64,000 bases of DNA from Macrosoma leucophasiata. Its lineage: Eukaryota > Arthropoda > Insecta > Lepidoptera > Hedylidae. Positions 1 to 11,300 of the stretch are shown here, piece after piece (within the stretch, counting starts at the first letter, position 1; the number at the start of each line of letters is the position of its first letter). The notes below the pieces were generated by a model. The model was not told the DNA's origin. It worked only from the letters and a program-made list of their open reading frames with translations, and did no database searches. Position numbers and translations under genes: made by a program. The stretch is taken from assembly GCA_036365455.1 (NCBI GenBank), contig JAWQUS010000032.1:18980001-19044000 (forward strand), in the 5' to 3' direction.

Positions 1-153
1 CGGCACAGAGGCATAACACCATAAGCCTCAGGAGTGGTAACGCATCTGCATTTTGACCTCTGGTTTATCTGTACATGTCTATAGGCTGCAGTCATCACTT
101 AACATCAATGTGAGCTGCATGCTTGTTTGCCACTTTCATAACATTAGAAAAAA
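1..153 (+). repeat. SINE-A (Bm1-like), 3' part with A-rich tail
   Basis: Three-prime portion of the commonest interspersed repeat in the window, called SINE-A here. It carries the conserved blocks TCTGCATTTTGACCTCTGG, TATAGGCTGCAGTCATCACTT and GTTTGCCACTTTC and ends in an A-run, the hallmark of a LINE-mobilised SINE. The layout resembles Bm1-type SINEs of Lepidoptera; that family link is from memory. Confidence 0.7.
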
Positions 154-299
154 GATGCAAATCTGATCTTGGGGTTAGTTTATTAGGTCCCCATTCATTG
201 TAGCACCACAGTTCCAGAGCACTCCGTTCGCCTTTGGTAAGAGTATCGGTGTCCTGGGCCTTGACATATCGAACGAAGTGCAATTTTGTAGTCACATTG

Positions 300-945
300 A
301 GTGTAAGACCAAGTTGGCATCCAAGAAGCTAGGGGTGCTTAACAAAGCGAGGCAGTATTTCACATCGGGGCAGCTATTACAGCTTTATAAGGCCCAAGTG
401 CGGCCCCATCTGGAATACTGCTCTCATTTGTAGGCGGGGGCCGCCAAATACCAGCTTGGTCCACTTGACTCCCTACAAAGACGTGCCGTTCGTATTGTTA
501 ACGACCCAGGACTTACTGACAGGCTCGAACATCTGAGCTTGCGCAGAGACATTGGGAGTCTATACGTTTTATACCGTCTCTACAATGGCGAGTGCTCTGC
601 TGAATTGTTCGACATGGTGCCACTGTCTCTTTTCCTACACCGTACTACCCGCCGAAGAGAGCAGTTCCACCCTCACCATGTGGACACCTGGCAGAGCTTA
701 ACGGTGCGGTTCTCACGTTCGTTTTTACCCAGAACGTGTTAATTGTGGAATGATCTTCCCTCTGAGGTGTTCCCTCGGTGCTACAATATGGGGTTCTTCA
801 AAAATGGAGTCAAAAGAGTCCTTCAGGGCTGGCAGCGCGTTGGCGGCTCCCCTGATGTTGCAAATGTTTATAGGCGACGGTGAATACTTTCCATCAGGTG
901 GCCCGTCTGCTTGTCTGTCAATCCTTTGACATAAAAAACCGGTCA
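300..945 (+). pseudogene. CR1/Zenon-like LINE, RT C-terminal and 3' remnant
   Basis: Conceptual translation in shifting frames gives the C-terminal part of a non-LTR reverse transcriptase: KLGVLNKARQYF, then LYKAQVRPHLEYCSH, SLQRRAVRIV, LLYRLYNGECS-like and LWNDLPSEVF. This order is typical of CR1/Jockey LINE C-termini annotated widely in Lepidoptera. An in-frame TAG near 432 and further frame changes break it, so it is dead. The RT core and all 5' parts are absent, as expected for a 5'-truncated insertion. Confidence 0.7.
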
Positions 946-1530
946 AGTGCATGTCGGGCCACGCGCAGTGTAGGGTTCCGTAGTTACAGAGTAAAAGATG
1001 TAATGAAAAAAAAAAAATATTTTGTATGAACTTGTTCGAAATTTTCGAGTAAAGTACATTTGATCGACTATTACTCTCAAACTTGCAAAGCCAACTTAAG
1101 TGTGATAGTTTTCCTTTTAATTTCGTTATATGTAGCTATTGCCGTAACGTTTGAATTTCTAACAACAACCGTTTAGTCTGTAGGGGGGGGGGACACTTGG
1201 GTCTAACGAAAATTTGCACTTTAAAGCTTAATAAGTCACGAACAGTTAACTAAATCGAAAAATGATGTTCGGACACAAACACTATTTTTTAAAGACCTAT
1301 TCAACGTTACTACACACTATATGGGAATCGAAAATTAAAAAAATTTCCTCGACTTACATGTAAGCGAGGTTACCCTAAATATATATTTTTTCATGTTTTT
1401 ATTCTACCACTTTGTCGGCTTTATTAAGATTTATACTTTGTTATTGCGCTAAACCGCGGACGGACAGACAGACAGACGGACATGGCGAAACTATAAGGGT
1501 TCCTTGTTTACTACGGAACCCTAAGTATGC
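945..1530. repeat. Dispersed repeat, copy 1 (partner at 20195-20720)
   Basis: Long AT-rich repeat sharing most of its length with 20195-20720, including GTGTAGGGTTCCGT at one end and CTACCACTTTGTCG followed by the microsatellite-like CGGACGGACAGACAGACAGA near the other. This copy ends with TACGGAACCCTAAG, a near inverted match to the GTAGGGTTCCGTAG start, so it is probably a TIR-bearing non-autonomous DNA element. The superfamily was not determined. Confidence 0.55.
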
Positions 1531-1539
1531 TTTATCTCT

Positions 1540-1655
1540 AGTTCTATTGGGATTTTTCCATTTACTCGAAATTTGCCAAATTCGAGTAAATGGAAAAATC
1601 GGAGTATGGTTATGTGCCCGGAGATGTCAACAGGCTCGCCACCTAATATTTTAAT
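1540..1655 (+). repeat. SINE-B fragment containing a near-perfect hairpin
   Basis: Matches the middle of the tRNA-headed SINE-B seen complete at 15230-15545 (GGTTCTATTGGGATTTTTCC, GTGCCCGGAGATGTCAA, GGCTCGCCACCT). Inside it, about 1553-1598, ATTTTTCCATTTACTCGAAA is followed directly by its reverse complement, a structure not present in the other copies. Confidence 0.6.
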
Positions 1656-1849
1656 AACATTTTACATTAGTTTATGACATTTAGTTTTATCTTAGTGATA
1701 TTCTTGACTTTACATATATTTTTATCTTGTTTGACATGTATATCAATTGTTATTCACTTTAATTTATTTTGTTTGTTTTTGACGTGTCATAAGAGGTGCC
1801 TGTCACCCTAAATGAATAAATGAGTTTCTGATTCTTATTCTGATTCTGA

Positions 1850-1965
1850 ATACATGTGGTTAAAACGTAACCGGCGAATAGTGGATATTTGCATGTATGC
1901 TTGAATGTATGCACTCACTTTTTCTACCTACCCCTTCAAGGATTACAGGCGTGGTGTGACTTTAT
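1850..1965 (+). repeat. SINE-B 3' fragment
   Basis: Carries the SINE-B 3' blocks AAAACGTAACCGGCGAAT, TTTGCATGTATGCTTGAATG and GGATTACAGGCGTG. It has no tRNA-like head here. The same block recurs at 11577-11678 and 15440-15545. Confidence 0.6.
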
Positions 1966-2149
1966 GTATTACGACAAATGATAAGTAATTGCTATTAACA
2001 TTTATGGGCTTGCTATTAAAATAGTGTGATTAACACTTATGAGATAATTATAATAAAAATGAAGAAAATCCACGTCTGGGTAGATCTTACAGAGGATCTT
2101 CGGTAGCTTTGAGATTCTAGTCCACTATTAAATAATAATAATAGCTACT

Positions 2150-2375
2150 TAGTAGATAAAGTCATACTGGATGTGGAATGTGGATGGTTGCAGAGGCCCA
2201 GGAAGACCAAAACTGACCTACCATGACCAAATAGGTCGGGTTCTGCCTGATGGTGGGGTTCCCCCGTGAGGGAAATGGCGTGAACATACATAATAATAAA
2301 AAAATGAAATGGTATCAAGATACGTCCCACTGCTGGGCACGAGTCTCTCCCCTTCTTATATAGGAGATATAGGTT
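2150..2375 (+). mobile_element. RTE-like LINE 3' fragment
   Basis: The block GTGGATGGTTGCAGAGGCCC, the following GACCTACCATGACCAAATAG and GATGGTGGGGT match the C-terminal coding end of the LINE at 34700-35450. About 100 bases are deleted before the terminal GGCGTGAACATACATAATAA. It is followed by CCCACTGCTGGGCACGAGTC, a common lepidopteran LINE tail. Confidence 0.6.
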
Positions 2376-2722
2376 TATAACAGTGCCCGTGTATAGTGAA
2401 ATAGAATAACAGTGCTAAAACGCGGCTTTTCAGCTTGCCTCCAAAACTTAATTGTTAATGTTCTGGCTGTGATTCTGACTGACTGACTGATAATTGACTG
2501 TCTGACTCTGACTTTTACGCTGCTTATGACGAATACGAAATATCGTTTTTACTTGACACTGGCAATATGCGTAGTCGCAATGCCATTATAATAAAAAAAA
2601 AACATTGGAACCAATGTATGTCCTTGAATTCGCTGGAGCTCAACATTGTATTTGTTATCTCCAACTTTTTAACTCTACAACGTATAAAAACTAACCGATG
2701 TGTAAAGTGAAAGTTGCACTGC

Positions 2723-3143
2723 CCCTAATCGCATATGACTTATGTCCACAAAGCTCTTCTTTTTAACACGGCGAAACCCTTCATGGGCACCCGCTAGGGG
2801 AACAGACAGCGGGTAGTACTCACTAAAACCCCGCGGGGTTCCGACTCGTCCGCCTTCGGCGACGGAGTCACGAGAACTGTTTCATATTACATCCGCGACC
2901 CCGCCGACGGCCTCCCGCAACCGGGCCCCATTCACAGAAAGGGGGCCTATTTTCCCCGCCCACACAAGTGGCGTGCGGAACACCTGCACGCCAGCCAGCA
3001 CGGGACCTATCTCCATTCGAACGACGGACGTCCCTATTCCATCACCCGGAGGTCCCTCTTAGGACGGCAGATAGTGGGTGTACTACAACCGCCGCCGCCA
3101 AACAAGGCATTCGACCCTAATCGCATATGTCTTATGTCCACAA
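2723..3143. repeat. GC-rich island between 29-bp direct repeats
   Basis: A roughly 360-bp GC-rich block sits in AT-rich DNA and is bounded by CCCTAATCGCATATG(A/T)CTTATGTCCACAA at 2723-2751 and 3115-3143, 29 bases with one mismatch. The interior shows no convincing reading frame or TIR. It could be an insertion with an unusually long target duplication, an LTR-LTR recombination scar, or a local duplication. Identity unknown. Confidence 0.5.
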
Positions 3144-3504
3144 CGCCCTAAGCCGAGAATCCGACCTGTAGAGGTCTCTTAATGCAGTTGTGTAAATTTC
3201 TTGATTTATTCAAGTAAGAAAGCAGTGAGTTAATAAGTATAATACCTACAATATTAATTTACCTAAATAATATAAATGTCTGACCATATAAATTGTTGCA
3301 TCCGAATAAGCTGGTATTTTATTGCTGTTTATCAAACTGGCACTAAGAGTGTTAAGTTTATTAATTGTACTGCCTGCATCTTATTATGCATTTGTTGATT
3401 GATATTTATATTATCATATTATTATACTTACGTTAGTCACATACATAACACTTATCGTGATTTATTTTATACACAAAACATATTTTTAATCTTACTTAAT
3501 TATC

Positions 3505-4862
3505 TTACATCTTATTATAGCGAATACCTAGCTCTTCGCGCATTTCCACCTCTATATCTAAATGCTCTGGAGTTTTTAGTGGGACGTTCAATTTAATGGA
3601 CTCACCCAAATCTGTTTTAAAACTGACCCAGTCAGTTTTGTTATTTACTAGCCTTATGTTATATTCTTTATATATAATATTTTCACTAAGAGTAAGAATT
3701 ATGGGTGAGTGATCGGAGTACATATCATTCATTTCATATACTTGTAGGTAGTTGACTGATATTTTTTGTGAACAAAAAAGTCTATCAGATCAGGTATTTT
3801 TTGTGGATCGGTAGGCCAGTAGGTAGGCTTACCCGTCGATGAAAAATTGCAATTCGTTTCTTTTATAGCACTAAGCAGTTCTTTGCCTTTGGTATTGGTG
3901 AGTCTAGAGCCCCAATGGGTATGTTTAGCATTAAAATCGCCACCAAGTATAAATCGCTCGCCAAGGCCTTTAAGAAGACTTATGTATTCATATTTTTTAA
4001 GGAATGTTTTGGCGGGAAATATATAGATGCTACAGAAAAGGAATATCGCTTAGTTTTTATATTTATGACTACAGCCTGATATTCAAGGTATTCAAATTTT
4101 CTCTCCTCATGATGTTCTATATTTTCCTTAACTATAACAGCACTACCACTTCTTGCAGTGTTGTTTTGGGTGTAGTGCATGATAAACTTTGTACCCTTTA
4201 AATCTGATGTACGACTGTTTAGGGAAATGTGTCTCAGACACTAAGCATATGTCAATATTTTGTATATCTAGGACTACTTGTAACTCATTTTGATGTTGTA
4301 GTAGTCCATTGGCATTCCATTCCATAATATTTAATGAGTGAGTCATTTTAGAAACGTAGAAGTTTTAACTTGACTTGTTTGTTCAAATTTTTGGAGTCGT
4401 TCATCAAAAGCGGTGATGACGCTTAAGATCCGGTCAAGTTTTTCTTCTAGGGCGTTGCCTTTTTGTGTGTTATTGTGGCCAGTCTTTGTAGTGCCTTTTA
4501 CGATTCCTGCGTAAGTTAAACTCTTGCTAACTTCCTTGGTTTTCTTGGCCATGGTTGACTGCATTTTGTTTTGCACTGGTTGAATACTTGATTTTTTTAG
4601 TGTTTTATTTTTCATGCTTTGCGTTTCTTTTGCGACCATACACCCTCTATAATTTGCAGGGTGTGGTGCGCCGCAATGCACACACTTTGGTTTTTCTTCT
4701 GCAGATTTAGTGCAGTCTCTGGTTAGGTGTTTGCCTGTACATTTTACACACCTGGGCTCTTTGGAACAGTATCTCTGAGTATGTCCAAAAGCTTGGCACC
4801 TCTTGCACTGTGGAACTAAATTTGAAGTTTTTATTGGATGCACCTCAACCTTGCATCCTAGG
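3505..4862 (-). pseudogene. Jockey-like LINE: ORF1 (gag) plus endonuclease N-half, broken
   Basis: Read on the minus strand, 4862-4343 encodes a LINE ORF1 end with three CCHC knuckles (CKRCQAFGHTQRYC, CVKCTGKHLTRDC, CVHCGAPHPANYRGC) followed by a basic tail. It overlaps the start of ORF2 (IMEWNANGLLQ, then DICLVSETHFPK), the apurinic endonuclease. ORF2 is in several frames: about 4346-4143, 4180-3980 and 3732-3505, the last with SDHSPIILTL, the SDH motif of the endonuclease. The reverse transcriptase that should follow to the left is missing, which is unusual because LINEs normally lose their 5' ends. The 5' side abuts the palindrome at 4869. Confidence 0.8.
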
Positions 4863-4868
4863 ATAGGA

Positions 4869-5186
4869 GAGATCCGTGGCTACCCTCAGACCTAAGACGT
4901 CATGTCTCTGTGATAGTTATTACGCCGGTGATGTAATGTATGGACATTACATTACCATCTAACACGAACACGATAGTGCTGAACACTACCATTTAGGGGC
5001 AAGTATACTAGGTAATGCGGTGGTGCCTACGCCCGCGAGCTCCGTCACTGCCTCTACTACCAGTAAAAAAAATGGTAGTGTTCGGCACTATCGTGTTCGT
5101 GTTAGATGGTAATGTAATGTATGGCACCGGCGTAATAACTATCACAGAGACATGACGTCTTAAGTCTGAGGGTGGCCACGGATCTC
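4869..5186. repeat. Large palindrome of two opposed SINE-A fragments
   Basis: 4869-4994 is nearly the reverse complement of 5070-5186, with a spacer of about 75 bases. The arms include GACGTCATGTCTCTGTGATA and TCTAACACGAACACGATAGT, which are SINE-A body sequence, but they extend beyond the SINE into GAGATCCGTGGC. Single-strand folding would give a stem of more than 110 bp. Confidence 0.8.
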
Positions 5187-5189
5187 CAT

Positions 5190-7440
5190 CTTACCACTGG
5201 TTTTTCTGTAGATGTCTAGGTATAGGCTGCAGTCATCACTTACATCAACGTGAGCTGAATTGTTTGCCATCTTCCTTACATCAAATTTATTCGATCCGCG
5301 GTTCGAAGGATACTACCATTATTGTTCCTTTTTTATGTCATAAAGTGGCAAGAAAGCATACAGTTCACTTTGAAGGTAAGTGAATACTGTAGTCCAGTCG
5401 TTGGTGGCATGGCAGTAAATATTGAGCTGGAAGTAAAACAGTTCTTCAGTTATTTAAAAATAATGTTCTAAAAATAAGCAATATAATTTAAAAGCAAAAC
5501 ACACTGCTAAGTAGGCTTAACAACTTGACGACTAATATTCGATCACATCAAAAAAAACGTATCGAAATAATGAAAACCTACATTGCGTGTGGTTGACACG
5601 CACATGGCGGGTTTTTTTATAAATTTCCAACTGTCGGGTCTATTTTAGAAGGAAGGGGTCATTATCCCTACTTCCCCTACGACCACCACTGATAGCAGCA
5701 TAGATATTAGAAAAGGAAATCAAACAATGCAACAAAAACAAATGGAAGAATGCGCGCGCGCAGTTCCAGTTGATGCACGGATGATATCACAGCGAACAGC
5801 GAAAGTGACCGGTATTATGTCACGTTCCGTCCGCCGCGTTACTGACCCACTGACTGACGCCGATCTGGGTCACGCGTTGTTTTTTTTATTTCAAAAAAGA
5901 TTGGATTATTGGAGGTTTTAAATAGTTGGTTTACTTGTTATGATCGGAATTGTCCCCGTAACTTAACCTTTTGTATCTATGATTGTTTGTTTTTATGTAT
6001 GGAAGAGGCAATAAAACTTAGACCTCAGAGGTGGGACAATGCTTTTGTATTTTGTCCTTCCTTTTTTGTACCTATAGGCCGTAGCACGCACTTACCATCA
6101 ATGTGAACTGCATGCTTGCTTGCCACTTCCATAACATTAAAAAAAAATGCTTCGTGGTTTTTTCCGGAAGTTTTCCAGTGATACCTTTAAAGTTTGTTAA
6201 TTTCTCAAAGATGTCAATAGACTCGCCGCCTATTTATGACAAACGTTTCTAGTGAAACGCGAGGGTTTGCATGTATACTGGACTATGATTACCGTTACCT
6301 TTCATTTTGAAAGAGGTAGGCGTGAAGTTATGAGACTTGTCAAGTCCTACTCGTACCATCGCTACTGCCAGTCAGTGATGACAGAGAGAGTGACAGAGAT
6401 TCATCTGGGTCAAGTGTTATTAGCGTTTCTTCAAACAGATTTGTTTCGACAGATTCAATTGCTAATACACAATTGCGGTCTGAGGGAGGGGTATCGGTCA
6501 TGTTATTGCCCTGTCACCTCCCCTCTTCTTTGTTTTGTGTGACCTATGACTCTACTCGTAGGACTCCGTCTGATTACACATGCATCACTTGAAGCAATTC
6601 AAAATTATTTGAAAAATAATAATAATATATCATCACCATCTGGGTGAGACAGTGGAAATTTCCTCAACCGGTTTCCGTATATCTTATAAGCTGTGTGTCC
6701 CAGTTAGATACCTCTTAATAATTGCGGTAATTATGACAAGTCTACCTTCGGTGCAGTAAGAAGTTTTTTGAAAGTATCCTTACGCGTATCATAGTTTGAT
6801 TACGCGATTTCATCCTATGTGACGGAGATCGTAGCGTAGGCCACCACCACATTACTTGTCTTAATCGACTTCTAAATGATATCTAGTATTTACCACAGCT
6901 CAGAATTTGGAAATGCGCCTAAAATAGTCGAAACTAGCAATAGGCCCACCCTTTCTAACGCAGAGATTTCTTCAAACTGTACAGCGGCTAATTTTGCATT
7001 GCTTACCTAATCAAGTATTAGCACTTCTAAAAAATAAGCGCGTTGCGTACGTAAAAGTAATAAAATTGTGAACAGTTCAACAGAGTCGATCGATAACGTA
7101 TTTCCTAATAGTCCCTTAACATTTTAATATTTATCAATTGATTGTGGTTTCCGTCCGATTCAGAATGAATGCATTGAACTCTGTTAAAATTGCTTTAAAA
7201 AATAACGCTTTCATACGATGTAATGTTATGGTACATTATTATTATTCAAACTATAGCAATAGGTTGTAAAAATTATATTTGCGGACTTTTTCGCGGATAC
7301 AACACTCCCAACTTCTTCTTAAATCTCCCAAATTCTACAATGTATAAAGCTTGCGAAAACGTTATAGTGCTAGGTTCGTTAACGCGGTGAAAAATATTGC
7401 CTATCATCTTCAGAAACTTTCCGAGATAAGCCCAAGAGAG
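5190..7440. other. Gene-free stretch with SINE fragments
   Basis: No supported exon. It holds a minus-strand SINE-A piece near 5330-5410, a plus-strand SINE-A 3' end at about 6022-6148 with an A-run, and a decayed SINE-B 3' piece around 6200-6330. From 6550 to 7440 I see only AT-rich sequence without a recognisable element. Confidence 0.5.
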
Positions 7441-7870
7441 CAGTGGTGGATTTACCAGCAGGCTGAGTAGGCTGGAGCCTTGGGCGGCAAATTTTAAGGG
7501 GCGGCAGAATTAGTTCATAATTTTTATATTTCTATTTACAAAATTACTGTTAAAATTAACAAGGCTCAGATCATAGTTCCCAATGATTCTAACTATAGAA
7601 AAAAGTTGCTTACATCAACTTCAGGATAATGAAGCATAAAACATAAAGTTGAAATTTTATTGATAGAAAATATACCTAATTGATATGATTGTAAACTACG
7701 ATATATATGGTAGTATAGTAAGTAGGGTGTGGTCTTAAGGTAGCTGTTGCAAGTTTCCCAAAATCCTCCACGTATCTACGCACTTCCAAATCGTCAGAAT
7801 TTTGGATGGAGGCTTCGTTTGGGTACATTTAACATTATCCATCTGACTATAGATGGTAATGTTAGGCCGT
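7441..7870. repeat. Possible hAT-like terminus, then unassigned AT-rich DNA
   Basis: CAGTGGTGGATTTACCAGC followed by GGGCGGCAAATTTTAAGGGG resembles the CAGTG(G/C)CGGATTTA ends of ZMYM-associated hAT elements, and a relative starts at 63379. No opposite end was found, and 7505-7870 holds nothing recognisable. Weak call. Confidence 0.3.
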
Positions 7871-8234
7871 ATTATTTCTATAGACGTGAAACATGATAGA
7901 CCTCAGGCGTGACAAAGCATTTCAATTTTGAACCCTGGGTTTTTGACAATTTGTGTGACAATAACAATGACTGTAGACTGCAGTTGTCATTTCGTCATTC
8001 GTCAACCTCATGTCAACAATCATGTCCATTATTACATTAAATATACATATTTAAATTATAGAATCAAGAGTAATAACATAAGGTTTGAAGATGTCTACAT
8101 CCTAGTTTTATTTTTTTCAAATGTTGGTAAAAATCCTTTAGTCATCGTGTAATCAATTTAGTAGAAAAGTAAAAACATTTATCCGACGTACAGAAAAAGT
8201 TCAGAAATCTAAATCTAAAAGTATTTGTTTGCAG

Positions 8235-8371
8235 ATGAGGATTACTACCGAATGCCGGAGCTGTTCCAGCTGGATGAGTACCCTGGGTGCCTCGCGACCG
8301 GCGGCGTCTACTGCATGGGCTCCTTTGAGCTCTCCGCACCACCAGACAACCAGCTGTTCCAGATCATGAAG
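8235..8371 (+). CDS. NRF-like exon 1 in window (NRF domain)
   Basis: Acceptor GTTTGCAG precedes it and donor GTGAGG follows ATG AAG. It encodes EDYYRMPELFQLDEYPGC and GVYCMGSFELSAP. It begins two bases into a codon, so at least one upstream coding exon exists. Confidence 0.9.
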
Positions 8372-11300
8372 GTGAGGTACCTGCAAACTCAAACTTTGTT
8401 ATAATCTCGGCTAACCAGCGCGTTTAACCAGTTTTTATGTCGTGACTGTGGCAATAAAGGACAAAGTTCATATTGATGATCAGTGAATACAGCATTTATG
8501 ACATTTATGTAAAACCCTGGTATTTCAATGTAGACGCTTTACCTCTCCTGAGCTGGCCAGTGCTTTTATGCCACCCTGACCTACACTATACCATTTAGCG
8601 GCAAGCAAATTAGTAATGAAGCGCGCATGGCCCAGCGGCTGGTGTAGATCGTAAGCGATTTACTCGGTTAAGCACTACGGGCGCGGTCGGGTAGTGTGAT
8701 GGGTGACCGCTAGTGGCAAATTAAATGCGCGTTTCCGTGATTCGGAGGGCACGTTAAGCCTTCGGTCCCGGTTGCTATCGATGGATAGCAGTCGTTAAAC
8801 CTTGTCGGAGGCCTTATGGGCGGTTTGAAAACATTCGACAGCGGGTTGGCCACTAACCCACCCAGCTCCACCAATCCGCATTGGAGCAGCGTGGTGGAGT
8901 AAGCTCCTGGCCTCCCCCCGAAAAAGGGGAGAGACTCGTTCCCAGCAGTGGAACGTATAATGGGTTGCCATTATATTATTAAATTAGTAATCTCCGTCAC
9001 TAGAATTTTACCATCAGTTTAATGAACCAGATGAATATAGAGGTAGTTATATACCCCCTTTCCCCTAGAGATGAAAAAAAAACAGTTGAAATCTATCTTC
9101 TGGCAACCTACCCTTGTCTGTCCCATCTAGGTCATATAGATCTTCTCGCATCAGCTTCTTCCCCTCCCTCAGATTTAAGAATTTCGTCCCTTCTTTAAAT
9201 TGTCATCTTCTGGAGATTCTTGACTCGATTAAATCCCTGAAGCAGCACATGGACCCTATAAGGTCCAACTGGTACAAGAACAATAAGAAATCAATTGTCA
9301 TATTTTTCGTGCTGCCTAAGGGATCAAGGCCTCTAGTTTTTTAATTTTTTGTTTTACAGTATTTATGTATAGCGCCGAAACTATCAGAGACTTAACACCT
9401 ACCTAAGTCTCAGAGGTGGCAACGCAATCTGCATTTTGACCTTTGGCTGTTGTGTAGATGTTTATAGGCTGCAATTATGACTTAACATCCATGTGAACCG
9501 CATAATTGATTGCCACCTTCGTAACAGAAAAAAAAACAAATGTGAACTAGTTATAATACTTGTTTTGTACCTTTTCTATGCTCACAGACACTTTGGCATT
9601 AAAATCCGAAACAGATTTTAATCTAATCGCATCAAAACATCTCTTTACGAAACCACTTCCAATTATAGAACATTAACCATAGAATGTCGTAACAATAAGC
9701 GCCTGCGCCGGCCCGCCATATTGGCATGTTGGTGCGCATGCGCAGTGAAAGGGCCGCGCGCGCCGGCCGGCCGGGGTCGTTGCCCGCTTGGCATACAGCG
9801 TGTTGTTTTGTGTCACTATGGTAAGGTCGGAAAATGAAGGTCATGGAGTGATTTAATCAACGTTATCCCATTATTTAATTATGGTAATTATAGGATGAAA
9901 GTTTGTTTGTTTTTTATTTTACTAGTAGGTAATTTAACTTTGATGATTCGTGAATACTGCAGCAGCCTTTTTTATGTAATGTAAGTGTTAAACAAGCATG
10001 CAGTTCACATTTTTTTTTTTTTTTTTTTTTTTATGTAATAAAAGTGGCAAACAAGCATGCAGTTCACATTGATGTTAAGTGATGACTGCAGCCTATAGAC
10101 ACCCACACAATGACCAGAGGTCAAAATGCAGATGCGCTGCCACTCCTGAGGCATTAGGTGATATGCCTCTGTGCCTGAAATTACAGGGCCGTACATTACC
10201 ACCTGACCGGAACACGATAGTGCTGAACACTACCATTTAGCGGCAAGTATATTAGGTAATGCGGTGGTGCCTACGCCCGCGAGCTCCGTCACTGGAACTC
10301 TACCACCAGTAAATATCACATTGATGTTAAATGTCTTTGTGTAAATATCAGGCTGATGCCTGCAGCCTAAAGACTTGATTTGAAGGGTCGCGGGTTCGAT
10401 CCCCGCACCGGGACAAATATTTGTATGGCCTACAGATGTATTTTTCGGGTCTGCGTATTTGTGGTTGTGTTATATGTGTGCAACGGCACCCACAACACAG
10501 GTGATACCAATTTTTTTTTTAAATCCCGTTTCTATCAGTAACAGTCAATAAGATTTTATTATCTCGTACTGGTTGTAATCGAACCACCTGACCGCTAACA
10601 CTACGATTTGGCTTTTTTAATTGCCTCAGTATCCTAATAGTAGCAGGCCACTAATACCACGCTGGGGTCCTGCGATCGATGCCCGGGTCAGAGGTTAGCA
10701 GATGTAAAATCCTTTATCGCCGGTTCTTTTAGGATTTTTCAATTTTCGGGAAATATCCCAGTACCTCGGAGTTTGGTAATGTGCACAGAGATGTCAACAA
10801 GCACGCCACCTGTTACATACGCCAAAACGTAACCGGTGTATCGTGGGTGTTTTCCATGTTGCAGCTTGAATGCATGGATTTACCTCTGCCTACCCCTCAC
10901 AGGCGTGAAGTTACGTTACTACGATTTGGTGGCACATACATAAGGTAATGCCTACGCCCTTTAGATCTTACACTGAAACACTACCACAGCTGGGATAGTA
11001 CATACCTAATCTTAATTTGTTTACATTTTAGATTATTTTCTGTTCTTGTCTAACTTGTCTTTTTCTAATTATAATCTCCAGCGTTGGCTATCGCAAACCG
11101 GCATGGTGTCGACATCCTCAAGTTCCGTCACCTTCTATTAAACGCAATATATAATGATTTCAGCTATAATTCTATTAGAAATTTGCTTCAAATTAAAACC
11201 AGTTTAAGTGTGACCTGCTACCATAATAATGAGTGTGCGGCGCAATTAACGAAGAAAGGAGTTTCATTGGTAGGCACATGTGATAACATGTTACGCTCCA

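Noticed and set aside
5727..5921. Short open frame with basic composition
   Set aside because: Partly matches another repeat-like stretch near 6370-6425 (GATCTGGGTCA / CATCTGGGTCA) and has no exon signals; does not look like the missing 5' exon of the NRF-like gene.
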